Source: Oscillospiraceae bacterium
GTDB taxonomy: Bacteria > Bacillota > Clostridia > Oscillospirales > Ruminococcaceae
Direction of reading: 5' to 3'
Assembly: GCA_009784625.1 (NCBI GenBank)
Contig: WRBI01000004.1
Location: 37,305-101,304, forward strand
Length of the DNA: 64,000 nucleotides
The position numbers and the translations under genes are program-made. The notes under the pieces are model-generated. The model saw nothing but the letters and a program-made list of their open reading frames with translations, made no database searches and was not told the origin of the DNA. Positions 8,637 to 15,733 of the stretch are shown piece by piece; within the stretch, counting starts at the first letter, position 1; every line of letters starts with the position of its first letter.

Positions 8637-8800
8637 CAAATCAAGCAGGTATTCTGACTCACACATCAACACACGACTTCGCCTTCCCAAGCATTCGCTC
8701 AGTGACATAATAAAGCCGGCTCCATGTTCACAGCGGCGGGTCCGTATGGGATTCTCACCCATTTCCCTGTTTTCCTTTCTTGCGAAAGGCACTTGATTTG
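8637..8800 (-). promoter_or_regulatory. Cobalamin (B12) riboswitch aptamer
   Basis: The minus strand carries the conserved B12-box string: GGACCCGCCGCTGT (about 8723-8736), preceded by AGGGAA and 'GGGTGAGAATCCCA', and followed by GCCGGC, 'GTCACTG', 'TTGGGAAGGC' and 'GAGTCAGAATACCTGC'. Closing stem P1 pairs CAAATCAAG (8800-8792) with CTTGATTTG (8645-8637). This is the adenosylcobalamin-type riboswitch architecture. It links the HU-like, Ig-like, DUF4430 and ECF genes to corrinoid status: high B12 should favour the terminator at 8548-8583 and shut the operon. Any short reading frame in this stretch is a shadow of the RNA. Confidence 0.95.
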
Positions 8801-8877
8801 GTTTTAACTTTTATGTAGGTTCAAACACCGGCAGATGATCTGATTTGAGTAAGCGCTGAACCTCTAAAACTGATTGT

Positions 8878-8906
8878 ATCATATCAGATTCAGCCAATGT
8901 TGTCAA
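8878..8906 (-). promoter_or_regulatory. Sigma-A promoter of the B12 operon
   Basis: TTGACA (8906-8901), 17-base spacer, TATGAT (8883-8878) on the minus strand. Transcription would start near 8871, giving about 70 nt before the B12 aptamer and about 350 nt of leader before the HU-like gene. Confidence 0.85.
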
Positions 8907-9108
8907 TATATTTCCCGATGGGGATCGCGTTGGTATTGCCGGATTTTTCAAGAAAAAGCATACTATTCGCTGTAGCTGAGCGAGTTGTGATACAATATCT
9001 GTCGGGCGCATGCATTCTGTACCTGCCGGAAATCTTTGTGCAGGTTGCGTATAATGTCAAGTGAAAAATATCAGATACTCCAAAGATTACGAAAAGATAG
9101 AATTACGC

Positions 9109-9137
9109 TTGACAAATAGCGGCTCAATGCTCATAAT
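9109..9137 (+). promoter_or_regulatory. Sigma-A promoter for the IolE-like gene
   Basis: TTGACA (9109-9114), 17-base spacer, CATAAT (9132-9137). It leaves a leader of roughly 115 nt before the coding start at 9260; no riboswitch was recognised in that leader. Between this promoter and 8907 I see nothing else. Confidence 0.7.
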
Positions 9138-9259
9138 GTGGGGCGGCTGCAAAACAATGACGCTTTAAGCCGTGAAACACCATCAGCAAAAAAGCAATCT
9201 TAAAATTATGATTAATCTGTAAAACTTAATTAAACACAAAAAATGATGAGGTGCCTGGA

Positions 9260-10171
9260 ATGGGGAAGAAAAGAATGTTTTACGATGTGCGTTTTGGTGT
9301 ACACCCGATCAACTGGTGCAATGACGACGTAGATTACCTGGGTGATCATTATTCGTTTGAGGACATCATCGACCAGGCCTCTCAGGCCGGGTATGAGGGC
9401 ATTGAGCTTGGACGAAAATTTCCGCGTGACCCCAAGGTGCTGCGAAAAGCGATGGCCCGGCGCAACCTTGTGCTCACCACCGGCTGGTGCGACACCATGT
9501 TCGCCTGCGCCGAGCTGCGGGATAAGTATTTTGAAGAGCTCAAAGAAAAGGTAAATTTTTTTGAGCAGATGGGCTGCGGCTTGGTAGTTGCCGCCGAAGG
9601 TACAAACTCATCCTGTTGGGACCCGCGCGAATACCGCGGCCGCAAGGGCGTAAAAAAGCTAAGTGACGAAGAGTGGAAACGATTTGCCGACGGGCTCAGC
9701 GAAGCCGGGCAGTTTTGCCGCGACAAATCCATCAAGCTGGTCTACCATGTACACACCGGCACTGTGGTTGAAACTTACCAGGAGACCCAAAAACTGATGG
9801 AAATGACCGACCCGAACAGCGTATTCCTGCTGGCTGACACCGGGCATCTGAGCTACTGTGACGTGGATCTCGTAAAATTTTACAATGACTTTGCGCCGCG
9901 CATCAAATATGTGCACCTCAAGGACCTGCGGCCGGTTGTCATGAAAACGGTAAAGGCTGCGGAACTTGACTTTAATGAAGCGGTGGCTGTGAATATGTTT
10001 ACCGTACCCGGTGACGGTTATGTGGATTTCCCGGCGGTGCTGGAGGCCCTTGCAAAAAATGACTATCAAGGGTGGATGATCGTGGAAGCCGAGCAGTATC
10101 TCAATACGCCCGACGCTTTGACTTTTGCGAAAATGGCGCGGCAATACCTGCGTGAAATTACCGGGATGTGA
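9260..10171 (+). CDS. IolE-like sugar-phosphate isomerase/epimerase-fold protein (possible inosose dehydratase)
   Basis: 303 residues of the xylose-isomerase-like TIM-barrel family. The opening 'VRFGVHPINWCNDD' and 'YEGIELGRKFP' resemble myo-inosose dehydratase IolE (typically a PINW-ND start). Likely metal ligands are Glu in 'VVAAEG', His in 'YHVHTGTVVE', Asp/His in 'LLADTGHLSYCD', His in 'YVHLKDLR' and a C-terminal Glu in 'MIVEAEQY'. IolE removes water from 2-keto-myo-inositol. The ATG at 9260 has GAGGTG six bases upstream; a GTG at 9251 is too close to that site. No other inositol gene is nearby and it has its own promoter, so another keto-sugar substrate is possible. Confidence 0.75.
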   Translation: MGKKRMFYDVRFGVHPINWCNDDVDYLGDHYSFEDIIDQASQAGYEGIELGRKFPRDPKVLRKAMARRNLVLTTGWCDTMFACAELRDKYFEELKEKVNFFEQMGCGLVVAAEGTNSSCWDPREYRGRKGVKKLSDEEWKRFADGLSEAGQFCRDKSIKLVYHVHTGTVVETYQETQKLMEMTDPNSVFLLADTGHLSYCDVDLVKFYNDFAPRIKYVHLKDLRPVVMKTVKAAELDFNEAVAVNMFTVPGDGYVDFPAVLEALAKNDYQGWMIVEAEQYLNTPDALTFAKMARQYLREITGM

Positions 10172-10246
10172 TTGGCGCTCTCGATGGTCAAGCGCGGTAT
10201 CCCGCCGATTTGCGGATAAAGACAGAATAAAAGTGAGGTGGCGGTC

Positions 10247-10963
10247 ATGCCCACTTGGAACCCGTGGCACGGCTGTCACAAAATCAGCGATGGCTGTAAA
10301 AATTGTTACGTTTACTGCACCGACGCAAAATACGACAAAGACAGCGCGGTTGTCAAAAAGAACGCGGCGTTTGACCTGCCCATTCGTAAAAACCGCGCCG
10401 GGGGATATAAGCTGCAAGACGACGACGTCATCTATACCTGCTTTACCTCCGATTTCTTTCTCCCCGACGCCGACGAGTGGCGGCCGGATATCTGGAAGAT
10501 GATCCGCGCGCGCGGCGACTTGCGCTTTTTGATTATCACCAAGCGGATAGACCGCTTTCGTGTGGGGCTGCCGGAAGACTGGGGGGATGGGTACGAGAAC
10601 GTCTGTATCTGCGCAACCGCCGAAAATCAGGATCGGGCCGATTATCGCCTGCCTATCTTAATCCGTGAGCCGGTCAGGCACAAGATGATTGTCTGCTCGC
10701 CCTTGCTTGGGCCGATTGACCTTGCGCCCTATCTTTCCCCCGCCATCGAAAAGGTAATCGCGGGCGGGGAGTCAGGCAGTGGGGCGAGAGTATGCAGCTA
10801 CGACTGGATACTGGCAATCCGCGAGCAGTGCAGGGCCGCCGGGCTGCCCTTTCACTTCGAACAGACCGGCGCGCGCTTTCAAAAAGATGGAAAAATCTAC
10901 TGTATTCCGCGCAAACATCAACACGCACAGGCGAGGAAAGCGAACATCGACTTGAAGCTGTAG
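10247..10963 (+). CDS. DUF5131 (phage Gp37/Gp68-like) family protein
   Basis: 238 residues. It begins with the family's diagnostic 'TWNPWHGCHKISDGCKNCY', with Cys at 10, 17, 20 and 24; a Cys cluster followed by a TIM-barrel-like body recalls radical-SAM Fe-S sites. Later family blocks are 'FTSDFF', 'FLIITKR', 'VCICATAENQDRAD', 'IAGGESGSGARVC' and 'FHFEQTGA'. DUF5131 proteins occur in phages and bacteria; their reaction is not established to my knowledge. GTGAGGTGG precedes the ATG at 10247. It lies 75 bp after the IolE-like gene, with no separate promoter seen, so the two may be co-transcribed. A terminator follows at once. Confidence 0.85.
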   Translation: MPTWNPWHGCHKISDGCKNCYVYCTDAKYDKDSAVVKKNAAFDLPIRKNRAGGYKLQDDDVIYTCFTSDFFLPDADEWRPDIWKMIRARGDLRFLIITKRIDRFRVGLPEDWGDGYENVCICATAENQDRADYRLPILIREPVRHKMIVCSPLLGPIDLAPYLSPAIEKVIAGGESGSGARVCSYDWILAIREQCRAAGLPFHFEQTGARFQKDGKIYCIPRKHQHAQARKANIDLKL

Positions 10964-10978
10964 AGCCTTTAATAAAGC

Positions 10979-11020
10979 CAAAAAGCAGAGCCATTGAAAA
11001 GTCAAAGGCTCTGCTTTTTG
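10979..11020. terminator. Bidirectional intrinsic terminator
   Basis: AAAAAGCAGAGCC (10980-10992) pairs with GGCTCTGCTTTTT (11007-11019), with A and T runs on both sides. It separates the plus-strand DUF5131 gene from the minus-strand ABC-F gene and can serve both. Confidence 0.85.
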
Positions 11021-11033
11021 CTTGTAATCGCGG

Positions 11034-12533
11034 TTACTTGCTTTTGTCCGGAGGGGTTAAATCCAGCACCCGCGTTGCGACCTGGCCGCAAAAAGCCCGG
11101 TCGTGTTCGACAAAGAGCATGGTCGGTTTGTAGGCCGTGAGCAAATCTTCAATTTGAATCCGCGAGTAAAGGTCGATGTAATTGAGCGGCTCGTCCCAGA
11201 TGTACAGGTGGGCCTGCTGACAAAGGCTGGCGGCGAGCAGCACTTTTTTCTTTTGCCCGGCGCTGTAGTCGCCCATATCTTTCTCGAACTGTGCGCGTGA
11301 GAAGTCGAGCTTGCGCAGGATTGACTTGAACAGCGGCTGATCGATTTCCAGACGCCGGGTATAGCCGTTCAAATCCCCCGCAAGGAAGGACGCGTCCTGA
11401 GGCAGGTAAGAGATGATCAGGCGGCTGCTGACGGATACTTTGCCGGTATAAGGGATATCCTGGCCGAGAATCAGCTTTAACAGGCTGCTTTTGCCGCAGC
11501 CGTTGCCGCCCACAATGGCCAGCCGCTCGCCCTGCTCAAGCGAGAAACGCAGGTCATGCACGACCTGTCTGTCTCCAAAAGAGATGGCGACGTTTTCGAG
11601 CGAGAGCAGGCGGGAGGCGTGATAGCGCAGCGGATGAATTTTGAGCTCTTCTGGCGTTTCGATGTTTTTGAGCAGCCTGGAACTTTCCTGCACCGCGTTT
11701 TGGCGGCGGGCTTCGGTGACTTTTGAGCGCTTCATCATTTTGGCCGACTTGTGGCCGATATGGCCCTTGTCCGCGCTCAGACCGGATTTTAGCGGCGCGT
11801 TTTTGCTCTTTTCCACCTTGTCCGACCAGCGGGCGGTGCGGGCGGCCGAATCTTTCAGCCGGTCGATTTCTTTTTCCAGCCGCTCGTTTTGCGCCAGTTC
11901 AAAGGCGTCTTTGCGCTTCTTTTGATCCCACCAGACGCTGAAGCTGCCGCTCATCACCTCGATGTCACACTTGTTGATCGAAAGGATGTGATCCACGCAG
12001 TCGTCTAAAAACGCGCGGTCGTGTGAGACCAGGATGAATCCGGATTTGCCGTGCAAATAGCGGGCTACCGTCCGGCGGGCGGCCATGTCCAGGTGGTTGG
12101 TCGGCTCGTCAATCAATAAAAACGCGTTTTCGCGCAGGAATAACCCGGCCAGCAGCGCTTTTGTCTGCTCGCCGCTTGAGAGGGTTTCGAACGGACGGCA
12201 GAGTACGCCCTCATCCACGTTTAGCTTTGAGAGTTCTTTTTGAATCTGCCAGAACTGCGCGTCCGGCGCGACACGGTACATGACCTTGTCTGTGCTGGCG
12301 CAGGGGTCGTCCACCGTGAACGGAAAATACTCAAAGCCCACGCTGGCCGTGATGTTGCCGGAATACTCGTAACTCCCCATCAACAGCTTTAGGAAAGTCG
12401 TCTTCCCCCGCCCGTTCCGCCCGCAAAAGCCCAGTTTCCAGCCGGTGTCGACTTGAAAAGATACGTCGGTAAAAACAGGATCGCAGCTGCCTTCGTAGGC
12501 GAAGCTTAGGTTTGACACGTTGATAAGCGACAT
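11034..12533 (-). CDS. ABC-F family ATPase, Lsa-type ribosomal protection protein
   Basis: 499 residues, two ABC domains and no membrane segment: the ABC-F layout. Domain 1 has Walker A CGRNGRGKTT, signature LSSGEQTK and LLIDEPTNHLD; domain 2 has VGGNGCGKSS, YSAGQKKK and IWDEPLNYID. A basic linker (about residues 215-290) corresponds to the antibiotic-resistance interdomain loop. Size and motifs fit the Lsa/Vga-like group that displaces lincosamides, streptogramins A or pleuromutilins from the ribosome, though sequence alone cannot prove resistance. The ATG at 12533 has AAGGA seven bases upstream; an in-frame ATG at 12551 lacks a ribosome site. A short leader ORF and hairpins upstream suggest drug-responsive attenuation. 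Confidence 0.85.
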   Translation of the reverse strand: MSLINVSNLSFAYEGSCDPVFTDVSFQVDTGWKLGFCGRNGRGKTTFLKLLMGSYEYSGNITASVGFEYFPFTVDDPCASTDKVMYRVAPDAQFWQIQKELSKLNVDEGVLCRPFETLSSGEQTKALLAGLFLRENAFLLIDEPTNHLDMAARRTVARYLHGKSGFILVSHDRAFLDDCVDHILSINKCDIEVMSGSFSVWWDQKKRKDAFELAQNERLEKEIDRLKDSAARTARWSDKVEKSKNAPLKSGLSADKGHIGHKSAKMMKRSKVTEARRQNAVQESSRLLKNIETPEELKIHPLRYHASRLLSLENVAISFGDRQVVHDLRFSLEQGERLAIVGGNGCGKSSLLKLILGQDIPYTGKVSVSSRLIISYLPQDASFLAGDLNGYTRRLEIDQPLFKSILRKLDFSRAQFEKDMGDYSAGQKKKVLLAASLCQQAHLYIWDEPLNYIDLYSRIQIEDLLTAYKPTMLFVEHDRAFCGQVATRVLDLTPPDKSK

Positions 12534-12638
12534 AAAAATATCCTTCCCCATGCCGGAAAAGGAAAATAAGCGCAGATAAAGAGACAGGGCTTACGCCCGC
12601 TCTGCCATGAATGCGCGAATCCAATTCCAACACGAACA

Positions 12639-12658
12639 TGCCCGTTGCTGCCGGGCAT
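12639..12658 (-). promoter_or_regulatory. Leader hairpin upstream of the ABC-F gene
   Basis: In the minus-strand leader RNA, ATGCCCG and CGGGCAT form a stem with a seven-base loop. A second stem (GGGC-GTAA-GCCC, about 12587-12600) shares the CGGGC/GCCCG sequence, so the two can pair in alternative ways, as attenuators do. Confidence 0.5.
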
Positions 12659-12683
12659 TTGGTGACTGCGTTGGTTAATCGGA

Positions 12684-12695
12684 TTAGCGAATCAT
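12684..12695 (-). CDS. Three-codon leader ORF (Met-Ile-Arg) upstream of the ABC-F gene
   Basis: The minus strand reads ATG ATT CGC TAA, preceded by the ribosome site GAGGTG (12706-12701) at an ideal five-base spacing and about 20 nt after the predicted transcription start. Such a strong initiation signal for a three-codon frame is unlikely to be chance. Very short upstream ORFs control several ABC-F resistance genes by ribosome stalling, so this is probably a sensor of ribosome-targeting drugs for the gene at 11034-12533 (inference). Confidence 0.6.
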   Translation of the reverse strand: MIR

Positions 12696-12720
12696 TCTTA
12701 CACCTCACTTTGTTAAGCAC

Positions 12721-12749
12721 AGTATAACGAATCCCGGCGGAAAATACAA
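12721..12749 (-). promoter_or_regulatory. Promoter of the ABC-F gene
   Basis: TTGTAT (12749-12744), 17 bases, TATACT (12726-12721) on the minus strand; start near 12714, giving a structured leader of about 180 nt. The stretch 12750-12910, up to the HAL-like stop codon, holds no gene I can support. Confidence 0.7.
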
Positions 12750-12910
12750 GGGGTTTGTGACTTTGGCCATAGATATGGATAAGACACGAAATGTTGATGC
12801 CGTACCGTACCGGCCCGATGGGCTCGCGGGTGAGCAGGACAAACAGGCCCACCCGGCGTAAACTCCTTCAAAGGCGGGTTCACGGCACAGCCCGCATTAT
12901 AGCGGGCTTA

Positions 12911-14410
12911 TTATTCTAAAAGCTCAAGCAGCTTTCGAGATTTGATCAGCGCGTACGCCGCCTCGATGTCGGGGGTAATCGGCCGGTCTTTATCGTAAAA
13001 TGACAAATGCTCGCGGACGAGCGCAAACGCCTCCCCAGTGACTTTGCCCAGCGGCAGGCCTTTGCGGTAGTCGAGCGCTTGAGCGGCGTGCATCATCTCA
13101 ATCGCGAAAATGTAACGCAGTGTGTCGAGAATTTTGCGCACCCGCTGCACCGCGTAGGGCGCGTTTGTGTGCCTGTCCTCAATATCCCCGGCTATGGGCA
13201 GGCCGTCTACTGAAGACGGGTTGGAAAGATGCCGGATCTCGGAATCCAGTGCGGCAAATGTTTTTTGTAGAGTCGAGAAACAAATGGTGGAGGGATTCGG
13301 CGTCAAAAAGCGGCTGAGGCCGCTAAAGTCGGGGTCAGACAGCTTGATTGTCCGCAGGCAGGAGCTTTTTGAGACGTGTGAGAGCGCGACGGCCAGCATT
13401 TCAAATCCCAACACCCAGACCAGCGGCTCGTAGTTGGCACAGGAGAAGAAGTTTTCCAGCTCGGGAAGATAACAGGGGTTGTCATCGGTCGAGTTGAGCT
13501 GAATGCCGAGCAGCTGTTCGGTGTAGTCGATCGCGTGCCAGGCCGATCCGTGAATCTGCGCGACCCCCCGAAAGCTGAGCGGGTCCTGAAGCGCTTTGCC
13601 AGGTGTTGGCCGGTATATGTAGCTGCCCTCGATCATCTGGGTGATTCGCCGGGCGGTTTCAACCTGGAACCGGTAAGGCCGGACTTTGTGGGTGCCGGGC
13701 AAAAGCGGCGAAGTGTTGCCGCCCAGCCCCTCAAGCGACATAGAGTAGACGATATCAGCCATCAGCATAAACTCTTTGAGTTCGTAAAGCGTCACGGCGC
13801 CCTGTCCGGCGGCCAGGCCGTTGTTTGCCACAATGCACAGGCCGTCTTTTGGCCCGAGCACGATCGGCCTGAGCCCCGCCTGGCGAAGCGCCTCGCCGGC
13901 AGGCATGGTTGATCCGTTATACCGCACTTGGCCCTCGCCGATCATAGCCAGCCCGATAAAAGCGTTGCAGCCGACGTCCGCTTGCCCGACCGATCCGCGC
14001 TCGGGCAGAAGCGGGTGGATTCCTGCGTTGAGCATGTCGGCGTACATCTTTGCAAGCTCGGGGGCAACGCCGGTTGTGTTTGCCAACAGCGTGTTCAGCC
14101 GGGTCAACATAACCGCGCGCGTTTCTTCGTCGCTGATGTAAGGCGATATTCCGACACAGTGGGCGTAAACCAAATTTGTGTTGTATTCTTCAAAGAAAGT
14201 TTTGCAGACTTTAACGTCTTTGTTCCAGCCAACACCGACGGTAAACCCGTAGATTGGACATTCTTTTTCGGCCATCGCGTAGATTGCTTTGCGCGTCTCG
14301 ATCAGCGCTTCGTATACTTGTGGGTCAATATACACCTTGCGGCCATCTCTCGCCACCTGACGCACATTATTGAGCGACATCACATGACCTGTCAGCACCA
14401 GAGCATCCAA
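12911..14410 (-). CDS. HAL/PAL-family aromatic amino acid lyase-like protein lacking the MIO triad
   Basis: 499 residues, full length for the histidine/phenylalanine ammonia-lyase family. Family landmarks are present: 'PIYGFTVGVG' (catalytic Tyr loop, normally YGxxTGFG), 'IHPLLPERGSVG', 'QDPLSFR', 'HGSAW', 'NSTDDNP' and 'GDIEDRH'. However, the Ala-Ser-Gly that cyclises to the MIO electrophile, expected right after GSVG as ASGDLAP, reads Gln-Ala-Asp (GSVGQADVGCNAF, near residue 145). MIO formation in the usual way should be impossible. The start is a TTG at 14410 with GGAGAG eight bases upstream. It has its own promoter and is divergent from hisC. It may be an enzyme with another mechanism or a non-catalytic homologue; histidase activity should not be assumed. 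Confidence 0.85.
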   Translation of the reverse strand: MDALVLTGHVMSLNNVRQVARDGRKVYIDPQVYEALIETRKAIYAMAEKECPIYGFTVGVGWNKDVKVCKTFFEEYNTNLVYAHCVGISPYISDEETRAVMLTRLNTLLANTTGVAPELAKMYADMLNAGIHPLLPERGSVGQADVGCNAFIGLAMIGEGQVRYNGSTMPAGEALRQAGLRPIVLGPKDGLCIVANNGLAAGQGAVTLYELKEFMLMADIVYSMSLEGLGGNTSPLLPGTHKVRPYRFQVETARRITQMIEGSYIYRPTPGKALQDPLSFRGVAQIHGSAWHAIDYTEQLLGIQLNSTDDNPCYLPELENFFSCANYEPLVWVLGFEMLAVALSHVSKSSCLRTIKLSDPDFSGLSRFLTPNPSTICFSTLQKTFAALDSEIRHLSNPSSVDGLPIAGDIEDRHTNAPYAVQRVRKILDTLRYIFAIEMMHAAQALDYRKGLPLGKVTGEAFALVREHLSFYDKDRPITPDIEAAYALIKSRKLLELLE

Positions 14411-14445
14411 CCAATCATCTCTCCTTTTTCACATCCGGTGAACAG

Positions 14446-14474
14446 ATTTTAGCAAAATCCGACAAGGATGTCAA
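14446..14474 (-). promoter_or_regulatory. Promoter of the HAL-like gene
   Basis: TTGACA (14474-14469), 17-base spacer, TAAAAT (14451-14446), minus strand; start about 30 nt upstream of the TTG codon at 14410. Confidence 0.8.
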
Positions 14475-14519
14475 CGCCGCGACTATCCCCGCGCCGGATG
14501 TAAATTCACGAACTTTGGA

Positions 14520-14548
14520 TTGTATACACCCTGTGCTTGTGTTACAAT
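14520..14548 (+). promoter_or_regulatory. Promoter of hisC
   Basis: TTGTAT (14520-14525), 17 bases, TACAAT (14543-14548), plus strand. It is back to back with the HAL-like promoter about 45 bp away. Start near 14555 fits the TTG start codon at 14589. Confidence 0.7.
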
Positions 14549-14588
14549 ACTCATTGAAACACGCAGACATTGTTTGGAGGGGAATATT

Positions 14589-15650
14589 TTGAGCCGGTTC
14601 TTATCGAAATCAGCGGCAAGCGTCAAACCGTACACGCCGGGCGAGCAGCCGCGCGGGCAGACGTTCATCAAACTCAACACCAACGAAAACCCGTATCCGC
14701 CGCCGCCCAGTGTTTTAGAGGCTATTTCGGCTGTCCGCGCCGGGGATTTCCGGCTTTACCCCGACCCTGCATCCACCGAGTTTCGCAATGTGGTGGCCGA
14801 GCGCTACAAAGTAAGGCCGGAACAGGTTTTTGCCGGCTGTGGCTCAGATGAGGTGCTGGCTTTTGCGTTCATGGCATTTTTCGACCGGGGGGACCGCGTT
14901 TGTTTCCCCGACGTCACCTATGGTTTTTACAGCGTTTACGCGAATTTGTTTGGGCTGGAAAAAGTCGAGATCCCGCTCGGCGGCGACTACGCGATCAACA
15001 TTGCCGACTACTTTGGGCTTGACTGCAATATTTTTATCGCCAACCCGAATGCGCCGACCGGGCTTGCCCTTTCGCGGGATCAAATTGAGGCCATACTCAA
15101 AGCAAACCCGGATCGGCTGCTGGTAGTGGACGAAGCGTATATCGACTTTTCAGATGTGCAGTCCAGTGTGGAACTGATTGACAAATACGACAACCTGTTG
15201 GTGGTGCAGACTTTTTCAAAAAGCCGCAGTCTGGCCGGAATGCGCCTTGGCCTCGGGTTTGGCCACCCCGAACTGATGGCGGCGCTTGAGCGGATCAAGT
15301 TTTCGTTCAGCCCGTACAACATCGACCGGGCGGCGCTGGCCGGCGGGGTTGCGTCCATCAAAGAGCGCGAATACACCGACGCAAAGATTAGGCAGATTAT
15401 ACTCACCCGCGCACAAACGATCAAAGCGCTCGAAGCGGCCGGGTACGAGATTTTGCCCTCCGGCGCAAACTTTATTTTCCTCAAAGGCGCCCTGCCCGGC
15501 GCGCAGCTGTGCGCCAAGCTGCGGGAAGATGGGATACTGGTCAGACACTTCGACGGGCCGCGAACCAAAGATTATCTGCGCATTACAATCGGCTTGGACA
15601 GCGAGATGGACGCGTTAATCGACTGTATGGTGAGATATACGAAAGGGTAG
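14589..15650 (+). CDS. hisC: Histidinol-phosphate aminotransferase-like PLP enzyme
   Basis: 353 residues of fold-type I aminotransferase. Recognisable blocks: substrate end 'KLNTNENPYPPPP', 'YPDPAS', 'GCGSDEVLAFAFMAF' (cofactor phosphate loop), 'NPNAPTG' (Asn/Pro contact to PLP), 'VVDEAYIDF', and the Lys in 'TFSKSRSLAGMRLG' that forms the Schiff base. This is the HisC signature set; the enzyme converts imidazole-acetol phosphate and glutamate to histidinol phosphate, and family members can also act on aromatic amino acids. Start: TTG at 14589, six bases after GGAGGGG (14576-14582); the in-frame TTG at 14520 overlaps the promoter. It is not in a his operon and stands divergent to the HAL-like gene, so a role outside histidine synthesis is possible. 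Confidence 0.87.
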   Translation: MSRFLSKSAASVKPYTPGEQPRGQTFIKLNTNENPYPPPPSVLEAISAVRAGDFRLYPDPASTEFRNVVAERYKVRPEQVFAGCGSDEVLAFAFMAFFDRGDRVCFPDVTYGFYSVYANLFGLEKVEIPLGGDYAINIADYFGLDCNIFIANPNAPTGLALSRDQIEAILKANPDRLLVVDEAYIDFSDVQSSVELIDKYDNLLVVQTFSKSRSLAGMRLGLGFGHPELMAALERIKFSFSPYNIDRAALAGGVASIKEREYTDAKIRQIILTRAQTIKALEAAGYEILPSGANFIFLKGALPGAQLCAKLREDGILVRHFDGPRTKDYLRITIGLDSEMDALIDCMVRYTKG

Positions 15651-15663
15651 GCCGCAAAGCCAC

Positions 15664-15700
15664 AAAAAAACCGGCAGCGACGCACGCTGCCGGTTTTTTA
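15664..15700. terminator. Bidirectional intrinsic terminator
   Basis: AAAAAACCGGCAGCG and CGCTGCCGGTTTTTT form a long G+C-rich stem with A and T tails, between the converging hisC and BCCT transporter genes. Confidence 0.9.
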
Positions 15701-15733
15701 GCGCCCTGTCGGCGACCATGACCCCGGTTAATC

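Noticed and set aside
8592..8792. Small minus-strand frame of 66 codons
   Set aside because: It coincides with the cobalamin riboswitch aptamer, whose conserved RNA motifs explain the sequence.
8811..9011. Minus-strand frame of 66 codons upstream of the riboswitch
   Set aside because: It spans the consensus promoter at 8878-8906 and has no ribosome site or known family.
12911..14410. Plain histidine ammonia-lyase (hutH) call
   Set aside because: The MIO triad is missing and no other hut gene is near, so only family membership is supported.
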